From the NCBI GenBank assembly GCA_949752795.1, contig OX457063.1:69587783-69651782 (forward strand): a stretch of 64,000 nt of DNA, given 5' to 3'. The position numbers and the translations under genes are program-made. The notes beneath the pieces were generated by a model that ran no database searches, was not told the DNA's origin, and was given only the letters and a program-made list of their open reading frames with translations. Source of the DNA: Hyperoodon ampullatus. Taxonomy: Eukaryota; Chordata; Mammalia; Artiodactyla; Ziphiidae. Within the stretch, counting starts at the first letter, position 1. Each line of letters begins with the position of its first letter. Below, piece after piece: positions 12,741-23,040 of this stretch.

Positions 12741-14332
12741 TTGTTGTTACTGGTTATGGTGGTGTTTTAAAATTTACTGTAATGCTATGATTTTAAATAC
12801 AAGTTCAAATGTTCCCTTTAATGCTCACTGTATTTTTGTATAAAAAATATTGTATTTTGTATTTTGTATATTGTATTCTCCAAAAATTAGAGGAAAATTA
12901 ATCTTATATTAAATATCGTTCACTTTAGAAAAAAGCTTAGCTCTGTTGCTTTTAAGTATAGAGTATCATTGATAAATAAAATACACATTTTTATTTATTG
13001 ATATCTTATGATATTGATAAGTATGCATGTGCTTTTTCATATTAAATGCATTTCAAATATTGATCCAGAAAATCGATTTGCGATTAACCACCTATTAAAA
13101 CAAATACAAGCCTTTTGTGTTACTGTTTAATAAGCAGGATATTAGAATCAATTTTTAGTGGTTTCTGCAAATAATGTTAGTAATGACAAAGAAATTTTGT
13201 CTTCTTAGGAAGAGTCTTATTTCAATATAGCTGAAGTTGTGGGTTAATAAGTAAAAGGAAGGAACTGCTATGTTACTATACACCTCTTAGGAAGCATCAT
13301 TAAATGGGTACATTTGGTCTACTTGCTGGAATCGTTAAACTTTATTTGGAAGTGATGCAGAAGTATGTGCCTGTGTGATGACCTGTTCCATCTTCTTTAA
13401 AGAATAGTTTGCTGTGGCCAGTCCATCTTCTTCAGTCACTGCTGCACATAAATATAATTTAGCAAAGGATGATTGGTTCCCTTGATAATACCTTTTCGTT
13501 TTTCAAGCTTAATCTTAGATGACTTTGTTTTATGCTAGCAGCCATTGCTTTGTTAGAAATGAGATCTAATCAACTGCTATATAGCCAACACGTGATTCCA
13601 CTACAGAAATACAAACCTGAGGTTAAAATAAATTAAGAAGGACGGAGGAAGGGAGAGACCTTTGGGTGTAGATTGAGCAGACCAGGGATTCTTGGGTCAG
13701 ACAGGTCATGTAGTTGTTTGAAGGGGCACCAGTCCCTGTGAGACTTCTGTCCCGTGTGTTAGCCGTCATGCTCGGGCTAGGGTTATGGCAGAGTGACCTC
13801 TTTTAAAGTTGTATTTTAGATGTTGAAATTGGGCTTATAACGCTCAAATCTGCATGTGTTTCCTTAACTTTGTTTTGCACTCAAAACTGGATTAGGCCGC
13901 CTTCCATTGCTGAATTGTTATTTTCCAGTGTGAGTAAAGCAGGAGTCCTCAAGCAAAGCATTCTTCTTTAAAAGTAATGTGAGCAAACCAGGTTTTGCAC
14001 AGTCGGGTATATTGAGGCCAGTGACTTACCAAGGTGCTTTTCAAAAATGTATTTGGCGTATTAGTAGGCTTGTGTGAAAGAATCATCTTTCTTCTGTTTG
14101 ATGGTTTTTGAATAGAAAATGTAAAAGAGCTGCTCAGCTGAACAGTTGGAGACCTGTCAATTCAGTTTTCAAATCTTAGCCTGCACCTGTGAGACTTTTG
14201 AAAGCAGTTAATATTAATTATGCCTTTAAAAAAATGTTTAATTAGCTTAATTCAAGGAGAAGGAAGGGTCTATAGCTTCTTTTGTGGAACATTTCTGTCA
14301 TTGACTCCGTGGGAAAGTAGTTGACAACTTTT

Positions 14333-14422
14333 GAAATTGACTTTCATTTCAGGCTTGGAGTTGCAGAGAAAACTTATGAAATTTGCTTTCATTTCAGGCT
14401 TGGAGTTGCAGAGAAAACTTAT
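14333..14422. repeat. 45-bp direct tandem duplication
   Basis: Two adjacent 45-bp units (14333-14377, 14378-14422). Their last 37 bases are identical (starting ctttcatttcaggcttggag); only the first 8 bases differ slightly. Confidence 0.93.
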
Positions 14423-15187
14423 CTGTTTCCCCTCTGAAGCAGTCATTTAGAGCTCAGAATGAAGCCCTCAGTATTGTCATCTTTCTACTTGCCCCATGTT
14501 ACACTGTCACTGCTTTATGACTTGCAGGTTCTCATAAATCTGCAGAAAGGAGAACTAAGGCTTAGCAATGTAGAGTCTCCAGAATGAACCCTAATGTTGA
14601 AACATCCTAACCCTTTGAAATGTCAGCATATTTCCCTCTCAGTTTCAGCTGCCATACCAGGCTTTGGGTGAGGGATCAGGCTGTGGAGGCATTTGTATAC
14701 TATTTAGGTTTTGTGTACTGTTAAGGTTCAGTATCACAGTTGCTAATGTATGACTTTGCCTAGGCTTAAAGTCTGAAGCAGGGACTCCTGATAACAGTGA
14801 TGGGAAGGTGCTGGTAAAGTTGGGTCACATGATAGGAGGTCTGCCTATTAGCTGAGCTCTACCCTTTCACTTGTTTAAAAATGCAATCTGTATGCCTGTT
14901 GTCTCAAATCACCTCTGCAAATCTGGCTTGGCCTGCTGATTAGAGCCTGGATTGTTGGTTAGTCTCATGTATAGTCTGATTCATTATATGCAGTGGTGAC
15001 TGGCGTTGTTTCATGTCCGTGGGTATATTGCCTGACAAGATGATAGCCAGTACACAGAACTGTGTGGGCCTCATAGTCTACAGAAACAGCTTTGTGGTGA
15101 TGGGGTGGTTGGTGGTGATGGGTTAGTTAGTGGTGGTTTGACCAGCAATCCTCAGTTAGCCATAGGTACAAGTAGAGAACAGTGTCC

Positions 15188-15388
15188 TTTTTTTTTTTTT
15201 TTTTTTTTTTTGCTATACGCGGGCCTCTCCCGTTGCGAAGCACAGGCTCCGGATGCGCAGGCTCAGCGGCCATGGCTCACGGGCCCAGCCGCTCCGCAGC
15301 ATGTGGGATCTTCCCAGACCAGGGCACGAACCCGTGTTCCCTGCATCGGCAGGCGGACTCTCAACCACTGCGCCACCAGGGAAGCCCC
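15188..15388 (-). mobile_element. Cetacean tRNA-derived SINE 81 bp upstream of an exon
   Basis: Reverse copy; poly(T) 15188-15211. Target-site duplication acagtgtcctttt (15179) against ccagtgtccattt (15387). It lies directly before the FMNL2 exon at 15469. Confidence 0.92.
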
Positions 15389-15468
15389 AGTGTCCATTTT
15401 TAAAGTGCATCTGCCTCTGCTAAGAAAGTAATCTATAGCTTTATAGAAGTTTCCCTTTTTATTTGTAG

Positions 15469-15577
15469 ATATAATACTTTGCCAAGCAGAAGAACCCTGA
15501 AAAATTCAAGATTAGTGAGTAAGAAAGATGACGTGCATGTCTGTATCATGTGTTTACGTGCCATCATGAATTATCAG
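15469..15577 (+). CDS. FMNL2: FMNL2 exon: start of the armadillo (DID/FH3) core
   Basis: 109-nt internal exon, acceptor tttatttgtag, donor gtatgt. The first base finishes a split codon; 36 full codons follow. It encodes a basic Ser/Arg-rich linker ([19 protein letters not shown]) and then the first armadillo helix seen here ([17 protein letters not shown]). In formin-like proteins this lies about 200 residues from the N-terminus, at the end of the GTPase-binding stretch and the start of the DID, which binds the DAD tail to keep the formin closed. The linker, rich in Ser/Thr-Arg, is a plausible phosphorylation region, but that is inference. The nearest repeat is a SINE that ends 81 bp upstream (15388). 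The preceding exon is not visible in 1-15468. Confidence 0.97.
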
Positions 15578-16374
15578 GTATGTTTCTGTTTATAATCCTT
15601 TAAAAAATCTGAATTCATCAGTCTCAGATCTTGTTCTCTTTGGTGACTTTGTATTATTTCTATTTGAAGTAAATAGCAGGATTTAACGAAATTCTATTAA
15701 AAAAGAAAGGTCTAGTTCATTTTAGTGCTCATAATTCATCGCCCTTGTATTTTAATTAGCATTTATAATTTGCAATGTATTTAAGGGAAGACATTTTCCT
15801 CTTATAATGGCAAGCTTGTCTAGATTACTTGGTAAATGTTTGTGACTATTAAAGACAGCGTAAACCACTGGTTGTGGGCAATAATGGAACAGCTTTAGGA
15901 CCCTAGGAATGATAGACTCTCACACTGGACAGGTCATTGCTTCTCAAAGGGTTATATGATGAATAGGCAAGGAGTTATAACTACTGTGTGTTGGACCCTG
16001 TGGTTTCTGATCTTCATAAGAAACACTTGGAGAATTCTTGGGAGAAGTGCAGAGTCCTCCTTAGAGGTTATCCCCACTCTGAAAAACACCGGGAGCAACT
16101 AACTACAGTGTGTGGGATTAATCCTAACCACAAAGTGGGAGTTAGAGCCTGGAGTATCTAGGGTGAGCTGACAGGGTCAAAAGTATAGTTGTAAAAGCAA
16201 ACCAGGGCTGAGAATTAGACAAACATTGTTCACATCAGAAAATACGGCTTGATTTCCATTGAAACGGATCCTATAGAGGGGTCCAAGTAGAAATGGGTGG
16301 TAAACGCATAGGTCAGTATTAGAGTTCAAACCCAACATAAGCATGCCAAACTGAATTTAAGAAGGGAAGCATGC

Positions 16375-18440
16375 ATTTATTCTTTCAACCAATTAATATT
16401 TTTTGAACATTGCCAGACAGACCCTGTTCTAGGCACAGGGAATACAGCATCAAATAAATAAGTGCCCAAGGGAATTTACTCTCTGTTGAGGGGAGACAGA
16501 TGGTAAACAATTAAATTGGTAAACTATATAGCATTCCAGATAATAATAGTGATGAAATGAAATAAAAGCTGCCACTTAAATAGTGCTTCCTACAGTCTAG
16601 TACTTTTAAACCTATTACTTAATTTGAGCCTCATAACAGTCCTGTGAGATTGGTAATATTACCCTCGCCATTTTACTGATGAGGAAACTGAAATACAGAG
16701 AAGTTAAGTAATTTGCCCAGGATTACATAGCTAATAAATGGTGGACTCAGATTTGAACCCAGGAAGACTGCCTCCAGAGAACTACTACTTAGTACTATAG
16801 AAAAAATAATGAAGAAATAAGAATAAGTGAGGGAAATGTGAGTTCAGTTTTAAATAGGCTAGCAAGAAAAGTGTCATGGAGAAGATACCATTTATGTAAA
16901 CTAGAACGAGGGAACAAGGTAAGGAATATTTAGGGAAGACAATTATTATAGGCAGAGAGAAGGGCAAGTGCAAAGGCCCTGAGGCAGGAATAGGTCTGAT
17001 GTACTGAAGGCACAGAAAGGAGGTCAGGTTGGCTGGATCAGAATGAATAAGAGGGAGAGAAGTAGAAGATGAAATCTGAAGTTACAAGGGGTTCCTGATT
17101 ATGCAGGGCTTTATAAGCCAATGAAGGGACATTGGCTTTGCTATGATTAGAAAGCTATTGAACGTTCTGAGGAAAAGTGTGACTTAATCTGACACTTGAA
17201 TTTAACATGATCCCTCTGACTTCTGTGTTAGGAATCACCCTGGGGGGCAAAGACAAAAGGAAGTAGACCTTTTAGGCGGCTGTTGCATTAATTTAGGTGG
17301 GTGTTGATGGTGGTATTGACCAGGAGAATAGAAGTAGAGGTGATGAGAGGTGGCCAGATTCTGGTTTCGTTTTGGTGGTAAGGACAGTAGCAGTGTATGT
17401 GTGGTGAGGAGTGAGGACAGCTCCAAAGTGTTTGTCCTGGGCGCCTCTAAGATGGAGTTGCCATCTACTAAGATGGGGAAGGCTGCAGGGTGAGCAGATT
17501 TGGGAGAGACCTGATTAGGAGTTCAGTTAGGGGGATGTTAACTTTGAGGTGTCCATAGATATCCAAATAGAGATCGTAAATAGGTGGTCGGATACGCCAG
17601 TCAGGAGTTCAAGGTCTGGAGGTCTGGGCTGGAGATAAAAGTTTGAGAGTCAGTAGATGGTATATAAACCCAGGGGAGTGAAGGAGATCAGCGGGGATAG
17701 ACAGAGAAGCAGAGAGGTCCCAAATGACCCTGGGGCACTCTGTTTAATGTCAGAGAGATGAGGAAAAACTAGCTAGAGAGACTGCGAAGCAGCCAGGGAA
17801 GTAGGAGCCAAGCACAGGAAGTATTTCATGGAGCAGAGAGTGGTCAGCTGTGTCCGGGACTGCTGCCAAGTCAGGCAAGATGAAGAGAGTTGGCCATGGG
17901 CTCCAGCAAAGTGCCCATCATTGCCGGTACAGTTTCATTGTAGTGTTGGGGATGAAATCCCTGACGAAAGTGGTGTCAAGAGAGAACGGGAGGAGAGGAA
18001 TTGCAGACCACGAGTGGTTGGAGTTTTGCTGTAAAAGAATAGCAGAAAAATGAGAGAGTGGCTGGACACTGGTTATTGGGTCAAGAGAGTTTTTGTTTTT
18101 GTTGTTTAAGAAAGGAGAATTTGCATCATGTTTTTATGCTAATAATAGTGAATCAGAGAGGGAAAAATAATGATGGGGAATGGGAGAATCGCTGGAGCAT
18201 ATACTGTTCTTGAGTAGGTTGGAGGGAATGCGATCAAGAACTCAAGTGAGGGGAATGGCCTTAGATGGGAGCGTGGAGAGTTCATCTTTAGGAAGAAGTG
18301 AGGAGGGAAGACACAGATCTGTGTGGGTGGAGTGACGTGGTGGTGGGAGCTTTTGGAAGTTTTTTTTCTGATTGCTTCTATTTTCTCGGTGTAATTGGAA
18401 ATAAGGTCATGAGCCGAGAGTAAGTTTGGAGGAGAAGGAA
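16375..18440 (-). mobile_element. Long L2 LINE fragment (3' ORF and 3' UTR), split by a MIR
   Basis: On the minus strand this reads as the 3' third of an L2. Plus-strand markers: ctgttctaggcacagggaat (16425), gggcaagtgcaaaggccctg (16963), gcagggctttataagccaat (17104), gatggagttgccatctacta (17452), tctgggctggagataaaagt (17623), and cttttggaagttttttttct near 18350. The 16570-16795 MIR interrupts it, with L2 resuming on the far side. The former reverse-transcriptase frame is broken many times. L2 is inactive in placental mammals. Confidence 0.75.
16570..16795 (+). repeat. MIR inserted within the L2
   Basis: Well-kept MIR: gccattttactgatgaggaa, agaagttaagtaatttgccc, ggattacatagctaataaat, gatttgaacccaggaagact. 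L2 sequence flanks it on both sides. Confidence 0.85.
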
Positions 18441-18595
18441 TAATTCCTCAATTCGGCAGAATCAAGAATGATTCTTGATCCCGTTATTGAACTTGCTTCA
18501 TTTTATAGAAGGATGAGGTACCACGCCTCAGAGCAAGGAAGGTTTTCCTAGGCTTTTGGTCTTGATAACCATTGCCAAGAGAAGGGACCAGAGGT

Positions 18596-18767
18596 GGTGG
18601 TTGTCAACCCCGGCTGCCCAGTGAAGCTGCTTAAAAAATTCAGATGCCAGGGCTCCATCCTTGAGATTCAGAGTAAATTGACCTGAAGTGGGTCCTGGAG
18701 AATTGGTGTTTTGTTTTGTTGACTGTTCCAGGTGATTTTGCCAAGCGGTCAGGATTGAGAATCACTG
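18596..18767. mobile_element. MER5-like hAT element
   Basis: Inverted ends: gtggttgtcaaccccggctg at the left, aggattgagaatcactg at the right; centre with ccagggctccatccttga. Matches the MER5-type non-autonomous hAT pattern. Confidence 0.75.
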
Positions 18768-19030
18768 GCCTAGAGCCTTTTCATCATTTTAATGAAGAGA
18801 CACATATAGTTTATTCATGGAGAATAGGAATATGGTACCTTGATAATAACATCATTCCTGAAATTTTTCATAGAGAAATATGTGCAGACACTGATGTGCT
18901 AGAGACCTAAGTGCATTTATGATGGTATAAAATCACATTAGGTAGAAATTTCAGGTTTTTGTTTTTTAATCAACATTGACAGTCCTCTCAATTAACTCCT
19001 AATGCTTTGTTTTTTCCACATCCATTTCAG

Positions 19031-19107
19031 TATGGTTTCAACATGGTCATGTCTCATCCACATGCTGTCAACGAGATTGCACTAAGCTTGAACAACAAGA
19101 ATCCAAG
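19031..19107 (+). CDS. FMNL2: FMNL2 exon: armadillo repeat segment
   Basis: 77-nt exon, acceptor ccatttcag, donor gtaagc. It enters in phase 0 and leaves after two bases of an Arg codon (AG|A). It encodes [20 protein letters not shown] followed by NNKNP(R). This is part of the DID/FH3 armadillo superhelix, which in formins forms the autoinhibitory groove. It is nearly invariant among FMNL paralogues, so the isoform assignment rests on neighbouring exons. A reverse-oriented SINE begins only about 98 bp past the donor (19205). Confidence 0.97.
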
Positions 19108-19204
19108 GTAAGCTGGCTTTGTAATGTACAAATCTGAATCGAACTAGGGACACCAGAGAGCTCATCGACAATCAAATTAGAGTTTAGAAACTTTCAAGCA
19201 TGAC

Positions 19205-19409
19205 TTTTTTTTTTTTTGCATTACGCGGGCCTCTCACTGTTGTGGCCTCTCCCGTTGCGGAGCACAGGCTCCGGATGCGCAGGCTCAGCGGCCATGGCTC
19301 ACGGGCCCAGCCGCTCCGCGGCATGTGGGATCCTCCCGGACCGGGGCACGAACCCGTGTCCCCCGCATCGGCAGGCGGACTCGCAACCACTGCGCCACCA
19401 GGGAAGCCC
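19205..19409 (-). mobile_element. Cetacean tRNA-derived SINE
   Basis: Reverse copy with a 16-bp target-site duplication tcaagcatgacttttt (19194-19209 and 19410-19425). Confidence 0.95.
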
Positions 19410-19998
19410 TCAAGCATGACTTTTTAAATTAAGATTGTCGATAGACTCCCTGGCTAAGTAGAATTTTCTTTTCAGCTATGTTACAGTTTTACAACTGGTG
19501 ACAACTCTGGCCCTGTCTTCAAGATTTCATTCCTCTTGAGGCCTGGTTCTCAGCATCCTTGCAAATTTAGAGCATGAAGCTTCCAGGTTGTGAAGACTGG
19601 GGCCAGGAGAGTCTTGATACAGACTTAGCCACAACACTTTTTGCTGAAAACTAACTAAAACTACTACCGCTTGTCTGCACTTCATTTGCAGCCTTTACAT
19701 GTGTAGCTTTTATTGCCAAACCAAAAAAGAAACACAAACAAAACAAAAATAACTGCACGCAGATTTCTTTTCATATTCACTTTCCTATATAGGCAAGTGC
19801 CATATATTATTCATTTCACAGATTACCTCTAGAAGCCTGTTTTCGTCAATTTATTTTAGTTAGTGTAACGCATTTTCCATTCTAGTGCATTTCTGCATTT
19901 CACACTGTTACTCCCTTTTATCAGACCTCTCTGATAAGACTGCATATGTGAAAACTGTTAATTCAGCTGAAAAATATGATTATAAATTAGATCCTTGC

Positions 19999-20212
19999 GG
20001 GCTTCCCTGGTGGCGCAGTGGTTGAGAGTCCGCCTGCCGATGCAGGGGACATGGGTTCGTGCCCCGGTCCGGGAAGATCCCATATGCCGTGGAGCGGCTG
20101 GGCCTGTGAGCCATGGCTGCTGGGCCTGCGCGTCCGGAGCCTGTGCTCCGCAACGGGAGAGGCCACAGCAGTGAGAGGCCCGCGTACCAACAAAAAAAAA
20201 AAAAAAAAAAAA
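19999..20212 (+). mobile_element. Cetacean tRNA-derived SINE
   Basis: Forward copy with poly(A) to 20212. Target-site duplication aattagatccttgc (19985-19998 and 20213-20226), exact. Confidence 0.95.
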
Positions 20213-21194
20213 AATTAGATCCTTGCAATGCAAACCCTGAATCCTATTTAAATGTTGGATTTTATTATTCATACTTCCCCTGATTAACGCTTTTTCAACT
20301 TTCTGATTGCTTCCTTAGTTTACTAGAATCCCAAGTAGTCATGCTTCTTTGTCACTGTCTTCCACTGAGGGAAGTCATTATTCATTTTTCTTAAGACAAT
20401 TGATATTGTGGATTATCAGAATGATCTTTGTTTAGAGGTTGGCAATAGCTTTTATTCCAGAAAAAAGATGAAATACTGAAGTAATCGTACTCTGAAGTAA
20501 TAATGCTGTCCTTGACATTGTATTTGAAAACTTAGATTGTATCTCTAAGGTTTTCCTTCTAAAAATATTTCAGATGGAGTTTTATTTTCTTGAGTCAGAG
20601 AAAATATTCTTGTATTAGCACAGCTGTAAGCCCAGCTCCTTTCAGATCTCCTGTGTGGGAAGAAGAAGTGATGGAAGCTTGCATTATTGTGGGGACTTTT
20701 ATGGAGCCATTGCAGATTAGCAGATTTGCAATGTAAGGTGTTGATTTCCGTTGATTTTGAACTTTTTCAGCAAATGTTTTATCTCTGACTCTAGAACCAG
20801 AGAAAGTGTTTAACCAATGGGTGGTTTTACTGAATATGCTCATGTTTCCTGTTGTCTTTAGCTCATTAAAAATACTTTTTCAACCACATTACACTGAGTC
20901 ACGTGTTGATAGGACTAAAAGACTTAATCTTCCCATAATTAATTTTCATTTGTGAGTAATTTGTAATCTTGGGAATAGGAAACATGCCTTCCAAACTTGC
21001 TACCCTAGATAAGCCACATGTATAGAAGTTCGTAAAGATTTTAAAATGTATGTGCTTTAATATAACTGTGCCTTAATTAGTAAAAGTTTAAAAAAATACA
21101 CGGACAAATATTATATTCATCTTGGAAGGAACAGCAGACTCATCGTTCATTCACTTTCACTGATGGGTGCTTTTATTCCTTCTTGTTTTGACAG

Positions 21195-21288
21195 AACAAA
21201 AGCTCTTGTCTTAGAGCTGTTGGCAGCCGTTTGTCTTGTCAGAGGCGGGCATGAAATCATTTTATCAGCATTTGACAACTTTAAGGAG
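21195..21288 (+). CDS. FMNL2: FMNL2 exon: armadillo repeat segment
   Basis: 94-nt exon, acceptor ttgttttgacag, donor gtagga. Its first base completes the Arg codon opened by the previous exon, then 31 codons follow: [20 protein letters not shown] and [11 protein letters not shown]. The Leu/Ala-rich helices are typical of the formin DID. It ends in phase 0. The downstream intron is unusually long (26.5 kb). Reading through the donor would add about 20 residues before a stop; there is no sign that this is used. Confidence 0.97.
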
Positions 21289-21359
21289 GTAGGACATTCT
21301 AGCTTTAAAAAGAATGCTCACACAAACATATTTGGACATCTTTAACAGAATGATTTGCC

Positions 21360-21815
21360 TTTTGTGTGTGTGTGTGTTTTATTATTGAGATTGAATTGAC
21401 ATATAACATATTAGATTCAGATGTACAACATAGTAATTTCTTTTTTTTTAATTAATTTATTTATTTTTGCTGTGTTGGGTCTTCGTTTCTGTGCGAGGGC
21501 TTTCTCTAGTTGTGGTAGGCGGGGGCCACTCTTCATCGCGGTGCACGGGCCTCTCACTATTGCGGCCTCTCTTGTTGCAGAGCACAGGCTCCAGATGCGC
21601 AGGCTCAGTAGTTGTGGCTCATGGGCCTAGTTGCTCCGTGGCATGTGGGATCCTCCCAGACCAGGGCTCGAACCCATGTCCCCTGCATTAGCAGGCAGAT
21701 TCTCAACCACTGCACCACCAGGGAAGCCCCAACATAGTAATTTGATATTTGTATATATTGCAAAATGACCCCCACAGTAAGTCTAGTTAACATCCATCAC
21801 CATGATTTACCTTTT
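21360..21815 (-). mobile_element. Old L1 3' end split by a SINE
   Basis: Plus-strand ttattattgagattgaattg and gtacaacatagtaattt, resuming after the SINE with gatatttgtatatattgcaa and taagtctagttaacatccat: a reversed L1M 3' UTR. Confidence 0.8.
21440..21729 (-). mobile_element. Cetacean tRNA-derived SINE, longer form, inside an L1
   Basis: Reverse copy about 290 bp long. Exact 14-bp target-site duplication caacatagtaattt (21426-21439, 21730-21743). Confidence 0.94.
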
Positions 21816-22639
21816 TATTTATTTTAGGAACTAAGGGGTATAATAGTTAATTTTCTAGGATATCACTGAGGGAGAAGTAATGAACCTAGTCTAAATAAAT
21901 GGATGCATTAAGCTGTTTTTGGTGTCTCGTTTCTAAGAAGAGCTAAAAACTATTTGCAGGACTCCTTTTCCTTTGGAGAACACAGAATAGCCAAGTTTGA
22001 AAACTGGTTTTGTTAAATGTATGTTCTTTTCATGTGATTGTTACTTGAGCATCCACCTTGTAAATTTTACGAACTCTTTCATCATAGTTACTTTCCTCAA
22101 ATCATATGTGTGATCACTGCTTTGCTGGATGCTATGAGAAGTCACTCCAATAACTACAGATGCTGATTTTAGCAGTTTGTAATCTTAATCAGGTGATCTT
22201 GTCACAGGAAAACAATAAACCAATGGACATGCATGATTGAAATGGACACTAAATGACTACAAAAGAAGAAACAATTACACATAGATAATATGACACCAAG
22301 AATTCTGAACCAAAGTATCAAGGCATCACAACTGAACTCATAGCCAGTTTCTCTTGGTGGTGGTGTGCAGCCTTACATAGCCAAGAAGGGTGCCTGCTAG
22401 CTCCCCTGTAAATGTCTAACATATGAGGCTACTTTGAGGTGGGACATGACCAAAGTAATTGAAGGCACATGGAGCCCCAGATTACAATAGCATCAGCCAA
22501 GTTGTGCCTTTCCCTGGCAATCCCATTTGATTCCAGATGCTTTTGGATTAAGACCCAAACTGGATTAAAATCTAGATCTCAGAGGGACTTCCAAACTCCC
22601 TCTCGTCTTTCCTGGGAACCTCTGGAGTAGAACTCAGCT

Positions 22640-23040
22640 AGTATTTATTGAAGACCCCCTGGACTTCCCTGGTGGCACAGTGATTGAGAGTCCACCTGCC
22701 AATGCAGGGGACACGGGTTCGTGCCCCGGTCCAGGAAGATCCCACATGCCGCGGAGCAGCTGGGCCCGTGAGCCATGGCCGCTGAGCCTGCGCATCCGGA
22801 GCCTGTGCTCCGCAACGGGAGAGGCCACAACAGTGAGAGGCCTGCGTACCGCAAAAAAAGAAAACCACAAAAAACAAAAAAAAAACCCTCCTATGTGCCA
22901 GGGGCTGTGCCAGGTACACACGTGAAATCATTTGGTTCTTACAGAAGATACATGTTAATATCTCCATGTTATAGAAGAATAAAATTTCATGGTCCCATGG
23001 CCAGATAAGCAGCAGATTTGGTGCTCCTGATCTTGATCTT
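22640..23040 (+). repeat. MIR split by a SINE
   Basis: MIR start agctagtatttattgaagac (22637) is cut by the SINE and resumes at 22886 with ctatgtgccaggggctgtgc. The right part decays towards 23040. Confidence 0.65.
22660..22884 (+). mobile_element. Cetacean tRNA-derived SINE inside a MIR
   Basis: Forward copy with an A-rich tail interrupted by g/c. Flanks match MIR on both sides. Confidence 0.9.

Larger units (their letters stand above)
12240..15178. other. Intronic, unique apart from a tandem duplication
   Basis: No exon or full repeat seen apart from the MIR-like piece listed separately. 12840-12890 is a gtattttgtattttgtat-type simple stretch. The duplication at 14333-14422 is listed separately. 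Confidence 0.5.
15578..19030 (+). other. FMNL2: FMNL2 intron, 3453 bp
   Basis: gtatgt...cag intron. 15578-16370 shows nothing recognisable. 16375-18440 is an L2 with a MIR inside, and 18596-18767 is a MER5-like element. 18768-19030 is unique. Confidence 0.9.
19108..21194 (+). other. FMNL2: FMNL2 intron, 2087 bp
   Basis: gtaagc...cag intron carrying two SINEs (19205-19409 and 19999-20212). The remainder is A/T-rich and unique; nothing else is recognised. Confidence 0.9.

Noticed and set aside
1..15468. The FMNL2 exon preceding 15469
   Set aside because: I looked for an exon ending in the expected GRHSAL(R)-type segment with an AG-phase donor and did not find one; it is presumably left of the window.
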